A stretch of DNA of 64,000 nucleotides, from the NCBI GenBank assembly GCA_036250195.1, contig JAVHZZ010000003.1, forward strand, positions 331,855,875-331,919,874, written 5' to 3'. Made by a program: the position numbers and the translations under genes. The DNA comes from Mixophyes australis. Lineage: Eukaryota > Chordata > Amphibia > Anura > Limnodynastidae. Shown one piece after another: positions 20,701-34,600 of this stretch; position 1 is the first letter of the stretch, and each line of letters starts with the position of its first letter. The notes under the pieces are model-generated. The model was given only the letters and a program-made list of their open reading frames with translations, ran no database searches and had not been told where the DNA came from.

Positions 20701-23700
20701 AACCTTTAATATACACAACATATATGGAAAATTTAATAAGGTTATATAAAGAGAAATCCATTGTAAATACTGGGATTCTTGATCAAATCTATGTGACTTC
20801 TAAAACTGTTGTCACCGGATTGTGCTAAAAAACTAAAAGAATGACATAATTAGAAGAGCCCTGGATGGTTCATGAATATAGTCCCAATTTTTTAATTTGT
20901 TTCAATTCCAACTTGCTTGGCCATATTGCAAAGTGTCACAGGTAACATTGTCTAGATCACACAAGTAATAAAAAGAAATTGCAATTGAAAAATAATGCAT
21001 TCTTTTACAGGGTGAAAATCATGTTCTAGACAACAATACATTTTCCTCCTGTATATGCAATAATGTAGAATACATCACTTAGGCTTATAAGAAAAGAGTG
21101 ATCAAAGTGCCTTAGTAAGAGTATAAATGCCCTCTTAAGTGCTGACCTCAAATTTATATAAAACCGTGCATATGATTCAATCTAAACTTTTTTTTTTATC
21201 AGTTGAGTGGCCTTGTAAATTATTGATCAAACAAACGTGTTGGAGTGCTGGTAGTATTACATGATCTGGGGTTAATGGTTAATCTTGGACAGAAAATTGA
21301 TACCGTATCAGTGTACTAAGTTCATTTGTGCAAAGACAACTACTTTCTTTTTCTTTTTTTTTTTTTCTTAATTTCCACATTTATCATCAACCTTTATTAA
21401 TATAGCGCCAGCAAGTTCTGTAGTGCCTTACAATTGGGAGCAAACACATTAATAAACAATACTGGGTAGTACAGTGCTGCACTGCACATGTGCTGTACAA
21501 TAAACCTGCATTAAGAGTTTTGAGTGACTTGCACTTGTGGCCCCTTTCGTCCGGATAGGTGGATCAATTTTGTGTACAGTAGGGGTGTGTACACTGAAAT
21601 GTAATACAGCCCCTGGAGATTCATCCTTGTAAGACTTGATCGCATCTCCACATATGTTTCTTATGAGCCGTATCTATTGATGACCCAGAAAGCCTGCTGT
21701 ACAGATACGTGTTGATGATGACAATAGTCCTGTGCAGAGCAGCAATTGGTTTCAATCAGGCATCCTGAAGCAGTGGGTGCCAGGTTAATAGCTGATAATG
21801 AAATGAAATATTACTGTGAAGCTATAAGTACAAACAAGACCTGGCAGCCATTGACTGCTTGGGCATGGTGATGCTTGTAGAATCACAAGCACTGACAAGC
21901 CAATGAATGCACCCAGATCCTCTTGATAGAAGATGTTCTAGAATAGTACCCACAAGAAAAAAAACAAACCTCATTTTAATGAAGATAAAAAACTTTTCAG
22001 ATGAACCCGATAATAAAAAATAGTGGCGGTGAATAATGCTTGTAACCATGTTTGAGTGGCCTCTTTTGTTCTTTTTGGTGCCAGTAATACAGACAATGTA
22101 ATGAGGGTCAGTGATGTAACTGTTGCAACAGGGTCTCAATGGTGTTGGATGTCAGGGATCCTGAATAAAGAAAGATGACATTGGCTCACTATAAAGATTA
22201 ATCCAATAAATTAAGTTGAGAGTTTTGTTTCCATGGCTAAGCAGCCGCACACAAGCCTCAGATCACAATGCCATATGTTGACTGGAGTAGTGAAAAGCAC
22301 AACTGGCATTGGACTTTGGAGCAGTGGAAAATCGTTATCTGGAGTGTTGAATCGCACTTCACAATCAGGCAGTCTGATGGACGAATCTGGCAGAACCAGA
22401 AGAACACTTTCTACCCAAATGTGTACTGACAATTGTAAAGTTTGGTGGAGGAGGGATAATGGTATGGAGCAGTTTTTCATAAGTTGGCTTGGGTTCCTTA
22501 GTTCTAGTGAAGGGTAATTTTAATGTTACAGCATACAGTGACATTCTAGAGAATTGATTCTTGAGTTTGGTGTGGAAGGAAGCAACCAAAATCCTGGTCC
22601 ATTCACTCGTCCTTTCTCGTCTTGACTATTGCAACCTCCTTCTCACTGGCCTTCCTGTCTCTCACTTGTATGACCTCCAATCCATACTGAATGAAGCGGC
22701 TCTGTTCATCTTCCTCTCCTGTTACTCTTTTTCTGCTATTCCTCTGCGTAAATCCCTTCATTGGCTCCCCATCAGTTTCAGAATTCATTTCAAGCTCCTT
22801 ACTCACTTACAAAGCCCTTACTGACAGTTTTCTCCCTTACATCTCTGACCTTGTCTCGAGTTACATTCCTACCTGACCTCTGTGCTCCGCCTCTGACCTC
22901 CACCTTGGCTCACCTCTCATTACCTCCTCCCATGCTCGCCTTCAAAACTTCTGTCGTGCTGCCCACAATTTGTGCTACCCCGCCTCACTCAACTCTCCCC
23001 AAACCTTCAGTCCTTCAAACACAAGCTTGCCTATCCTACTATCCTACCACCTCCTGACCTTCTTATCCATCACCTCTTTTTCCTTTGCCTGTCTCCATTT
23101 TCTCCCAGCTAGTCCTACTGTCTCTCACCAACCGTCCCTCTAGAATGTAAGCTATCGGGCGCAGGGTGCTATCTACCAATTGTCCCATGTCTGTCTACTG
23201 TCTGACTCCCTTGTACATCCTGTCATGTATTTTGCTGCACTCAGTGTGAGTTCCCATAGCATTACTCACACTCATCTGTGCTACTTATGTGTATTATTTC
23301 ATCTAATTGTTACTTGCTTCTGTATCCGGTGCTATGGAACCTTTGGAGCCTAAATAAATAAGTAATAAAAAAATAAATAAAGTACTTGACTGGTTTGCAT
23401 AGAGCCCCGACATCAACAAACACCTAGGGGATGAATTAGAACGCTGAGTGCAAGCCAGACCTTATCGCCCAAACTCACTAATGCTTTTTTGGCTGAATGG
23501 ATGTGAATACCTGCAGACGTGTCCCATAGTCAGGTGGACAGATTTCCCAGTAGGACCAGCTTCATATTAATGTCCATAATTTTGGAAAGAGATGTTCAAG
23601 AACCACATGCAGATGTGATGCTCGGGTGTCCACTTACTTTTGGCCATGTAGTGTATGTGAAAATATATAAATGTACATTATGGACCAGGAATAAATGTTA

Positions 23701-26700
23701 TATCAGTGTTGCTAGTACAGCTGCCCAAGATATAAAGGATGAGTTGAAGTGTAGAAGGAGACTCATGGAGTGTCTTCTACCCCATGTTCTCTATGCTGTC
23801 CTGTCCTACATGTGAATGTTGTCTGTGCTGTCCTACATGTGAATGTTGTCTGTGCTGTCCTGCATGTGAATGTTCTCTGTGCTGTCCTGCATGTGAATGT
23901 TCTCTGTGCTGTCCTGTATGTGAATGTTCTCTGTGCTGTCCTGCTTCACTTGTTGTGAATCAGTGACAAATAGTGCATCATATAATTTTCAACTACTACC
24001 CTTGCACCCACTGCCCTAATGTGTTAGGATGAGCCCCAGTTCTAGTCACTTGACATATCAATCAACTATCTAACATCTGCCTTTATATGAACCTTGAAAA
24101 TATTCATCTTACTGGATCACTCAATATATTTTTACCACTTTAAATGATATCACCAACTGGACAATTTAATCTTGCATACATTGGTTTGAACTGTCTACCG
24201 ATATGTTTACTTGCCTCTCTGTTGAGAAGTATTGCTAGTCATAATTAGGGCTAATTCACTGCAGAAGTAAGAACCACTCTTTTTTTTTTTTTTTTCTTAA
24301 TCATGATGTAATAAAGTCATTACATGCGTTTTTCAGCTATGCTAGCCACACTGATCAGCTCTAAAATGTAAAGTGCATTTGACAATATCATTAGAGAATC
24401 ACAGTTAAAGGGGGTCTTTACTTAAATTTGTTCAACTCATATCGTCCAATTGACAGCAAAGCGAATCGTAAATCATTGTTCATGTTCTCCCCGTGTTTGT
24501 GTTGGTTTCCTATGGCTGCTCTGGTTTCCTCTCGCACTCCAAAAAAAACATACTAATAGGTTAATTGGCTGCTTTTAAATTGCCCTTATTGTCTCTCGGT
24601 CTGTGTGTGTGTATGTTAGGGGATTTAGATTGTAAGCTCCAATGGGGCAAGGACTGATGTGAATGAGTTCTCTGTACAGCGCTGCGGAATTAGTGGCGCT
24701 ATATAAATAAATAGATGATTATAATTTTATTAATTTTGGTTGCTTCCTCCAGCCGTCTTTTGACAAGTGAATTTGTCTATAAAGTTTACAGACTTATTTG
24801 TTATGACTGTCCTCATCTCAGAATTGCCACAACTCTTTTTGCTACTTTAAAAAGCTTAACTGTTACTGTTGCAGATAATTTAATCCTTTTAAAGGCTGTA
24901 TTTCAGCAATAGTCCAGCATAACTTTAACAATTTACAAATCCTATAATAAGGATGATAATTTTATTAATTGTGTTAAAGTTCCTTTAATTTATTATCATT
25001 CGCCATACTGATAAATATTCTAGATGGGGAGGGCAAGCAACGTTGGTCTAATCCCCCCCCCCCCCCCCACCTTTCTCCTGTTTAAATCAGTGGTGACTAT
25101 ACTTAGCCTTAGTGAGATCACTGCACATATGAATTACATCTTTTCCGCACTATTGAATTGCAGGTTCTACCACCTCTTTGTGTGTAATTCAGTATAAAAT
25201 TATTAAATGTACTTTTATTTGCAGTGTTCATATAAATGTGCACTATAATTCTGAATGCATACGGTATGTATGGAAAGAAAGCTACACTATTGCTTAGCAT
25301 TCTTTTTGTGTCCTTTAGGGAGAAGGATCTGGAGGCTAAATTTATTATCGAAATGGAAGGCAAGAAAACAAAAATTACCAATATAAAGGCAAGTATGATG
25401 CAATGTTTGTTTTTGATGAATGTAGCAGTTTTAGTGATACCCAAGGGTTTCATCTAGGGAGAAGTTAATATGCTGCATTATGCCTGCGTGCCTTTTTATT
25501 ATGATTATATTCAAGCAAGGTGGAATTAACGAGCGTATATAATGGCCTTCAGAATAATAACATTACTTGGCTGTTCAGCTTGCATTGTGCCAGACAAGTA
25601 TAGTAAATGCGCACTGTATATATGTATGCATGCTTATGAGACCTTGGAGCTGAGGTAAATGGATGCAGGACAAGAGGTTCACGCTTAGACTGCCAGCAAA
25701 TCATTAGAACGTACTCTGATATATCACATAAATGCTGCAGGAATTTTTAGCCTGATCATTTAAGATACAAGGGCAACTTTACTGGAAATACCTTTGTGTT
25801 TGAAATTCCAGTTTACATCGGATACATTGGAAGCACCCCTATTGTATATTTGTAGTCAACACATTTATTATGTACTAGAATACAGTAAAGCTTGTTTTAG
25901 ACTTGTCTTGCCATAGACTGTTTGTCATGTGATCTTGTCTCATATAAGTACTTGCATTAGGAATCCACCCAACACTAAAACACGTAGCTGTTGATAGCCC
26001 TTATTTATCAGCTCCCTATTTGTGCGTATGGAGCATTTATCTGAAAGGATCAGTAGCACTCAGTAGCATGTGACATTAATCGGTTATATACACAAATGGG
26101 TAACTTGCTTGTTGGTACTGAGAACTTGGACACACAGGCCTCTTCTTCTTCTGGAATAAGAGACCTTATGTTTGGAAATCCTTAAATATTTATGGAATGA
26201 ATAGCGATTACTGGCTTATAATGTGCCTATATCAGACAGTTGGAAATTCTTCCATTAGATGCATAACACTGTCTAACACACCTAAATATGCAGATATGCT
26301 CTTATAATCAGAGTTATTTTTAAGGCAAAAGTGGGATTTAGGTGGGCTTTAGACAAATATCAAATTAGTGTTTCAATTTCAAAACTCTAGTTTTATTTAA
26401 TTAACCAGCATATTAAATCAAACATATATCATGGTAGATGCCAGATCAGAAGCTTTTGGGGCGGTTGTCCAGGGCTGTGAACTTGCACCTTTAAATTTGG
26501 TACTTCAAAGAGACTAGTGAGGTTGGGTTGATGTGCTAGCTTTATACTGTTTATATAGATGTAGCAAGTGTTACGGACACCTGTGACTTCACAATTTTAT
26601 TAAATTCCGCCATTCATGAGATCAGATTCCGCCTCATGTTTCCATGCTGCAAGAATTAATAAAATTGTTTGGGTTGTAATATCGCTACTGGCTGCATCTT

Positions 26701-28571
26701 TCCAATCTACAGCTGCCTAGTTTCGGGGAGCCTGTGCCCACTGTAGCCTCAGTTTCCTGTTCTTACCTGACAGAAGTTGAACTTGATGTGGTCATCTGCT
26801 GCTGTAGCCCATCCACTCCAAGGTTCAGTGGGCCTTGTATTCAGAGATGCTCTTCTACATACCAGTGTATTAAAGCACGGTGATATACTAATGAAGGGGC
26901 TGTCATTACCAGCCTGGTTCTGGGGCAAGGTGGAGGATCTGATGACTAATATTTTTTTATCTTTTGTTGAGTGTTTTGACTAGGTTTGTAGTTAGGACTG
27001 GGTCTTTATTAGAGTCTGCGCTGCTTGGACTAATGTTAGATCTTGGGTTACAGCTTGGCTTAAGAATAATTTTGTTAGGACTCTCTACTACTAATAATGC
27101 TGGAGCTGTTTCTAATGCCCTATTGTACATGTATCAATTGGTCATCTAGTGTTTAACTTATTATCCAATATATTTCCTGTAGATTACCCGATTGCAGTTG
27201 GATGAATTCTTTTAGCATTTCTTATCCGTACTCTGATGTGAGTCAGAGTATAATGACGACAGCGTTTCAGTGGCTTCAAAACCACCTCAGATGCATTGTT
27301 TGTGAGCTTGTCTGCTCTTAGTGGTGACAGTCCGGTATTGCACTCCTCAAGTCTTTTCACAGCATCCGTAATTTAGGGATTGGCATCTGTGCTATTCTGA
27401 CTTCATTGGCAAAAGAAAATGAAAATACTGGCAGGTTTCTCCTCTTAATGTTTAATTTAGAATTGGGAAAAGTAAACCGTCTAAATAAATAAACAAGCCA
27501 TGTATATGAGGTGATGCTCAAGTATGGATTTGCTTAATTTTAATTTTATTATGCAGCCCATTGTAAAACTTTTCTTTTTTTTTCTTTTAAGGCGGGTGAC
27601 TTGATAAAAGTGGATGCAGACTGTTCATTAAGAACATACAAAAACACAGATGAGACTAGAGCAAGAGCATTTAAAAATGACATTGCTTCTGCTAGTATGT
27701 AATTGAGAATAAGAAAAGCTTGAATAATATAGATATATTAACACAACATAATACTTGTATCGGTTTTGTGTAGTTGCCGGATGGTGTAACTGGAGACTCT
27801 GGTAGAGATCGAACAAAAACATTCACCTATGACTTCTCCTACTTCTCAGCGGATAGTAAAAATTCAAACTACGTGTCTCAAGAATGGGTAAGCTTCCCAC
27901 AAGGGGCTGTGTAAAGTTTCTTCATTTTCTGTTTCTACCGTAATTCTTTATTTCTTTCCCCGTATTTTGTTTTAATGAAGTACTTATGTGGAATGGGATT
28001 TTAAACCTGTAAAAATGTGATTGTGTGAACTATGGAGACAGCTTTTTATTCAAAGCTAACTTACTCTATATGCTGCTCGGAGAATGCGGTTATTGTTCCA
28101 AATGTAACTTTGGGTTTTTAAAGGGATTTTGGCATGATTGCAAGTTTAAATTTATTGTCAGAACAAATGTGGAAACTGAATGCAATAATAATCATATTCT
28201 ACTCTTCTACAGGAATATATTTCCCTTATACTTTAATTTATTTGGTAAATATTGTATTATGTATAATAAAACCTCTATAGAGATTTTAAGTTTACTACTT
28301 GTTTGTTTATAAAGCGATGCAGTGAGTCCTGGAAGAGTTCCGTGTTTATACACACATTGTTTTAGAGTAAACCAGAAAGCAATAAACATTGTATGTAGCT
28401 TCGGACACTAATCTATTGTGATATAAGAAATATTATGTTTATTATAATTACCTTGGCTTGTTTGGAAATAATACTCTAAATCTGATAATCTGGAGTTATC
28501 AGAAAGCACTGAGATATTATATGTATGTATGTATATATGTATGTGTTAGTATATGTATATATATATGTGTT

Positions 28572-28656
<85 letters not shown>

Positions 28657-31600
28657 TATATATACATATAGCACTGCTTATGGGAGTTTACATTGTAGCG
28701 GGGGTAGGTGGACACTGAGAGGATGAATAGACTTTGGTGGATCAATATGTTTGACCATTATCTTTACATGGAATAATTATAAATATATTGGAAGTCTCCA
28801 AGACCATATAAAAGATAGAACACAGCAGGAGTCTGACTACTGCTGATCACTGTACAATTGTATATTTCGATGACTTTAGAAATATTTGCTTTTTAACCAA
28901 CAGTCCCAAATTTAATGTAATAGTATTTCAGTATACATATAGCTAGTTGTAGATTCTCAAATATGCAATTTTGTCTTCTAGGTGTTTAAAGACCTTGGCA
29001 CGGATGTTCTCAAGTCTGCATTTGAAGGCTATAATGCCTGTGTCTTTGCATATGGACAGACTGGTTCTGGAAAGTCGTATACTATGATGGGCAACCCGGT
29101 AGGAGTGGATTTTATTTTCTTTGTTTTAGAATTGTTCTGCTTTGGTATGATCTGTATTACTAGTTTCTCTGCAGCTGCTTTATGTAATTGTATTATAAAA
29201 TATTTGTCATTTGAAATGCAATCTGCTAATTGAGTTGTTTTCTTATTTTACAGTATATAGTTTAATATACCATATGTTTAAAAGGGAAATAAATGCTCAT
29301 GTAACATCTTAACACTACATTAACCTCCTTGGTGCCTATTCTGCCAAATTCCCTGTAACATTTTACTTTATACTTCTATGATCATCAAACACAATATTTT
29401 TGTGTATAGTACATGATAATGGTTGGCAGACAAATAACTTTTAAAATATTGTGTTTAAAAAATAAAATAAAAATGAAATTTTATGTATGGTAGTGACCCC
29501 TCTTGCGAACATTTTAGAATGAATGTTCTGTTCTTCGTATAACTAAGCAAATGACAAGCTTTCCCAGCTAATGTGCGTGACCAGAATGATGGCTTTCTGC
29601 AGCAACGTCATTGCTTATTGTTATAGCAGCGAATCATGCAGAGCTCAGTGCCAGGAGAATCTGCATGTTAACATCTATTATAATATGTGTAGTTGTGTGA
29701 ATTTCTCTCTTTTTATGTAGAGTTTGTTTTGTGGGTTTTTAGGTTGTTGTGAGGCATTATTTGGGTTCCTGACCTGTCATTGTAGAAGTCCGTTGCCAAA
29801 ATAATATGTTTTTATGTGTTTTGTTTTTTTTTTTGTTTTTTTTTGTCACACTGATTCTGTTGAAATAAAAATGTTATTTAGCTGCAAGATTTGGATCATT
29901 AGTAGTTACAGTAATTTAATAGTATAGCTTATAGCTTCACTTGCACAGCATAGTTACCCAACAGAAAGTGGTGCAATAGAAAACGTCACACTCATTCCAG
30001 AAAGCCGCAGTTTATCCTATAGGTCTCAGCGATCTATTTACTGCTTGGCCAGTGAAGCGCTAGGTGAATATAACGTGCATAGTAAAGAGCCAAGATAGTA
30101 CAATACACGTTTACTGGAGATGGTACAGATAATTATATTAAGCTATCCGATTTAAGTCTAATGTGTAAAAAAAATTAAACTCTAACCATGCTTTTGTTTT
30201 AAAGTTGAAACCTACAGTACATTAACTTATTTTAAACTGGTTTGACCTGCATAATGTTAATCTGCTAAATTCCACTGGTACCACAGGGTGATTCTGGTCT
30301 AATACCCCGGATTTGTGAAAGATTGTTCAGTAAGATTGCAGAAATTACAAGGAGGGGAGATGCATCTTTTCGTACAGAAGTCAGGTGAGTTTCATGCAAA
30401 TAAGGCCAGCTATGTTTTTAGCCAATCTTTTTTCTTTAACAATTTAGCCTACAAAAAATGTAATGATTATTTTAAAATATCAGTTTTTTTGGTTCCACAC
30501 TTTGAATTTTGTTTCGAAATGTCCAGTAATATTTTTGTGTTCTTAGTTGTATGTTTTGGACTGCTTTGTAGGAAGCAGGTTACTGTCCTTTTCAACTCTC
30601 CATAGCCATCATTGTATTTACTTAGCGTTGCCCAATAAAGTGAACCCATGACCTACACACCTAGAGCATTGGTACAAATGTCTGCCTCCGTTGTGTAGAT
30701 ACAGTGACAAATCTTCTGAGTTATTTAATTTCTGCTCTTCTCCAGTCTTAAGCATTCAAACTATGTGCATCATATGCCTGGCCACAGTTCTTGTCCAATA
30801 GGGAATGTTTGATATGCACCAGTCCTGTGGAGTTTGGATCTCAGTCTATACAAATATATAATATTTTGTGTTTTAAAATGTGTTTAAAATGACCATAGCA
30901 CTGTGCAGACACATACCGGTTTCTAAACTCTCTCTGAATGGGTACAAGAGATTCAAATCTTTTATTGTTTGTTTAATATTACTAACACATTTGCTATGTA
31001 TGTTTACTTTCTTTAAAATACCAGTGGATATATAATCAGCAGCTTATATATGAAAGTGTTCAGGGTTGACAAGTCCACTTTACCTGTGAGTGAACTCTTA
31101 GTCCTCTGCTCATTGTTCTGTCTCTGCAGGATCTTGTGCATCTGAAGCTTTAGAATCATTATTTCCTGCGTGATCTTGAGATGAAACCATTAAGGGTTTA
31201 ATTCTATGAACAATCCTCTCCAATGCTGTATTAAGATCCTAGTACAATGCATCATCAAATGGGGGGTGTGTTTTATTGTTAAAAGAATTTTTACACTTTC
31301 TATAACCCATTCTTATTCAAACATGCCCCCACAGATACAAATTGGGCACCTGTCCTGCTATCTGAAGCTGGATATTTGAGTGCTGTATATGTCATAGAAT
31401 CTGCACTCTGCTTCAGGTAACTGTGGGCTCCTAGGGAAGGTGCTATGTGTGGGGCACGTTTATTTAAGCATAGATTATCCAAAACTGCGCAACCCCTTTT
31501 AACTTTCCAGTTCCTAGATCCTATAATGTTAAGGGAACATTACTTTCAACTGTTGGATGAAAGAACAGGTGCAGGAAGGAAGTGTGGCATAGATGGTGTT

Positions 31601-34600
31601 TACCATAGCCAAAACTTTGGGGGGGGGGGGCTGTTATGTTATCTGTAGAAACCACACTCCTTAGACTGAAGTTTCTCTTTTATGTTTAAATGTGTTATTT
31701 ATTGATTTATTTCAGTTACCTAGAAATTTACAATGAAAGAGTAAGAGATCTGCTAAGAAGAAAGTCATCGAAAACCTTTAATTTACGAGTTCGAGAGCAT
31801 CCTAAAGAAGGTCCTTATGTTGAAGGTAGAGACGTTTACATGCGACTTAGCTATTCTTTATTATGGTTTAATGGTCCTTATCTCTCTCCCTAGCTACTCC
31901 ATAAGCTATGGTTTTAGGTTTTTTTCAACTGTACACAAATTAATAAATTATAGTCCACTCTGGTAGATTAATCCCACATGGAAATATGTAAAATATGGGG
32001 TACAGTTGGGAAATTGGCTCATTATATGATGGAAATGTAAATTTCAGAGGTTTTGTTTGATTGCTTTATTCTTCCAGTATTACTGACTTCACACATTGCG
32101 CTGCTGTACCCATTAAGTATACCTGAGCCAAACCTGAATAAGTCACGCAGTAGGAGCTTTTACCATGTTGCCCAATCCAACTAAGGTAACCGTAATGGGA
32201 AGTGGTGCAAATTGGGAATAGTGCACATATCCTGGTTGAAATGGGGCATTTTAGATGTTGTGTTTTGTGATGTTGAAGCAGCCTTGATTATATATGGAGA
32301 AACATTTTATTTTCTGTTTTATTGTGATACCAAGGGACTGGCTCCCTAATTGTAGTTTTCTTCCTGACCTGCTCCCATGATTACCCTTGATCTGTCAGAA
32401 GATGACATTTGTAGGATCTGGTGGTAAACATGTGCCTATTGATATTCTATGGAGTATTATCACTGATGCAAAGTGCCTTGATCCTGAGACTTGCTAACCA
32501 CATGTTGCTATAATATAGGAGCTTACAACGATAGGGTTTAGCAGGGGATGTAGGAAACTAGGGCCGATCCCTCGGCACCTTTTGATTGATGAAAACTGAT
32601 GGCCTTGGTCTCGCACTCAACCTCAAATATGTATTCAGAAGCAACAATTGAAGACATTTGCATGTGTGTGTACGTGTTCAATATGGTTTATTAGTAACGT
32701 GTCTTTGGCACAGTATAAAGATGACCCGGGTCATGGTAACCTCACAGATTGCTCTAAAAAGACTTATGTGGGATCCCTTTCATAAAACAATTGTCATGAT
32801 TTAAACAAGATTTGGTTACTTCATCTACTAAAGCAGGTGATGAGTATTATGTTAAGATTGACTATTCTCTTACCCATTTCCTGTCATTTGCAGACTTGTC
32901 AAAGCACTTAGTTCAGAATTACAGTGACGTGGAGGAGCTAATGGATGCTGGGAACATCAACAGAACCACAGCTGCCACTGGTATGAATGATGTGAGCAGT
33001 CGGTCACATGCCATCTTTACCATCAACTTCACTCAGGTAATGTGGCGCCTGACTACCTGTTTATCAGTCATGTGGATCCCATACGTGGACATAATTATCT
33101 TCATATTGTGCTTTCAATAAGCAGGAAACTGTTGCAAAACTTTAAGTGAAACATGCTGTAGACAGTCTGTGGTTCCATATGGATCATTATTAAAAATTCT
33201 CCACTGTTTACCAAGATTATCTGTGTTTTTCTACAACTTCTAAGCTGCCCCAAACCTCTTGGCCATTCCCTTGGTTGTAGTTGGTTGTAACTGCACAAGG
33301 GATCTCTGGCAGGCTTCTGAGGAAATTACTGGGCTGATTGGTCTCTCTGTCATGTGATGTCTCAGCTGACTTCCCAGAGACCTTTTGGCCAATTACTTCC
33401 AATACTGACACCCAACTCCAGCTGCCTGGAAAAGATAGAAAATATATCGTGACATTGAAAACAATGTTGCTGATATGACAAGCTCTCAATCTTCTAGTCA
33501 TCTTTGTTGATAACCAAGTTTGTTGAGAACTGTTAAGTCACTTTGTTGAGAACCATTGAGTAAACATTGGATTTACTTTTAAATTTCTCACAGCGGTCAA
33601 CCTGGGAGAAATGTTAGTGGGAATGAATAATTCCCTAAGGGAAGGCTTGCCAAAGGGAGTTTATTGTAAAGTGATTCTGTTTAGGTGGGGTTTTCATTTA
33701 ACTATTCATATTGATGGTTCATAATAGTTTTTCTTAATGGTAGCTGCAGTTATAACTAAATGTAAGAATTATTTATGTTTTCTTGGTATTTCCCCTTTTT
33801 TGCAGTCATTTCAAGACCGATTTTATGGTTTTAAACATTGAATATACACATTACATTCTTATTCTTATAGATATTCTTAATTTCTCTATGAAACTTAAGA
33901 GCAGTAAATGCAAATCATGTTGATTAATTTTTATTTTCCTTTAATGCACTCAAGGCAGTGTGGAAAGGCTTGTATAATTGTGCTAGCTTATTAGACCTCG
34001 TTAGACTTGTTTTTGGGAACCTTATCTCTGCTACTAGGCTCCCATGTACACTGAGATGTGTATGGTCAAATGTAAAGCCATTTGGACTCTGGGCCAAGTG
34101 GCCACATCTCTGTCACAATATTTTGTGATCCATAAATGCTACATTTTATGGCAATAAAACTCTGTGCAATATAATGTTACTTTCCACATAGGTTTATTTT
34201 TGTGGCGAAATTTGATGTTAAGAAATATATTTTACAGCCATTAATAATGTTAGAATAACACATTCCTTAAATTTGGCAATTATGTTTAATTCTGATTGTA
34301 AATCTATTTCTTCTTAACTACAACAATGTGGAATGATCGTTTCACATTCTCTCTGAGACCCGAGATCTGTTCTTACCTTATCTAACAGTTGTAATATTGA
34401 TTTAGCTCTATAGTCTCTACTTTTGCTGGTTTGGGTCATCTATATATGTTTGAGAGTATTTTGCAGTGAGTGATGCTCCACGGACAGCGCTGTGTTGTCC
34501 ATTCTGCGAGAAAGGAAGAGTGCAGATAATGTAACAACATTGCTCTGCTAATCTGTTTTTGATTTTCAGTGGTGACCTATAAATATGTAAAAAATAATGA

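Larger units (their letters stand above)
8721..25318 (+). other. KIF16B: KIF16B intron 1 (16.6 kb)
   Basis: GT-AG intron. Its recognised contents are listed separately: family B and A MITEs, two hAT-type foldbacks, a periodic 376-bp foldback, an inverted repeat tail, a Tc1-like element split by an L2-like LINE, a 27-bp minisatellite, a 5'-truncated SINE and a C16 run. The remaining AT-rich stretches (about 9100-10830, 11290-15000, 15330-16990 and 19760-22200) show no supported gene. Confidence 0.85.

Noticed and set aside
23791..23945. CRISPR-like array
   Set aside because: Units are contiguous with no unique spacers, and the context is vertebrate. It is a minisatellite.
28458..28745. Frames of alternating Ile/Tyr and Tyr/Ile
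   Set aside because: Translation of an AT microsatellite.
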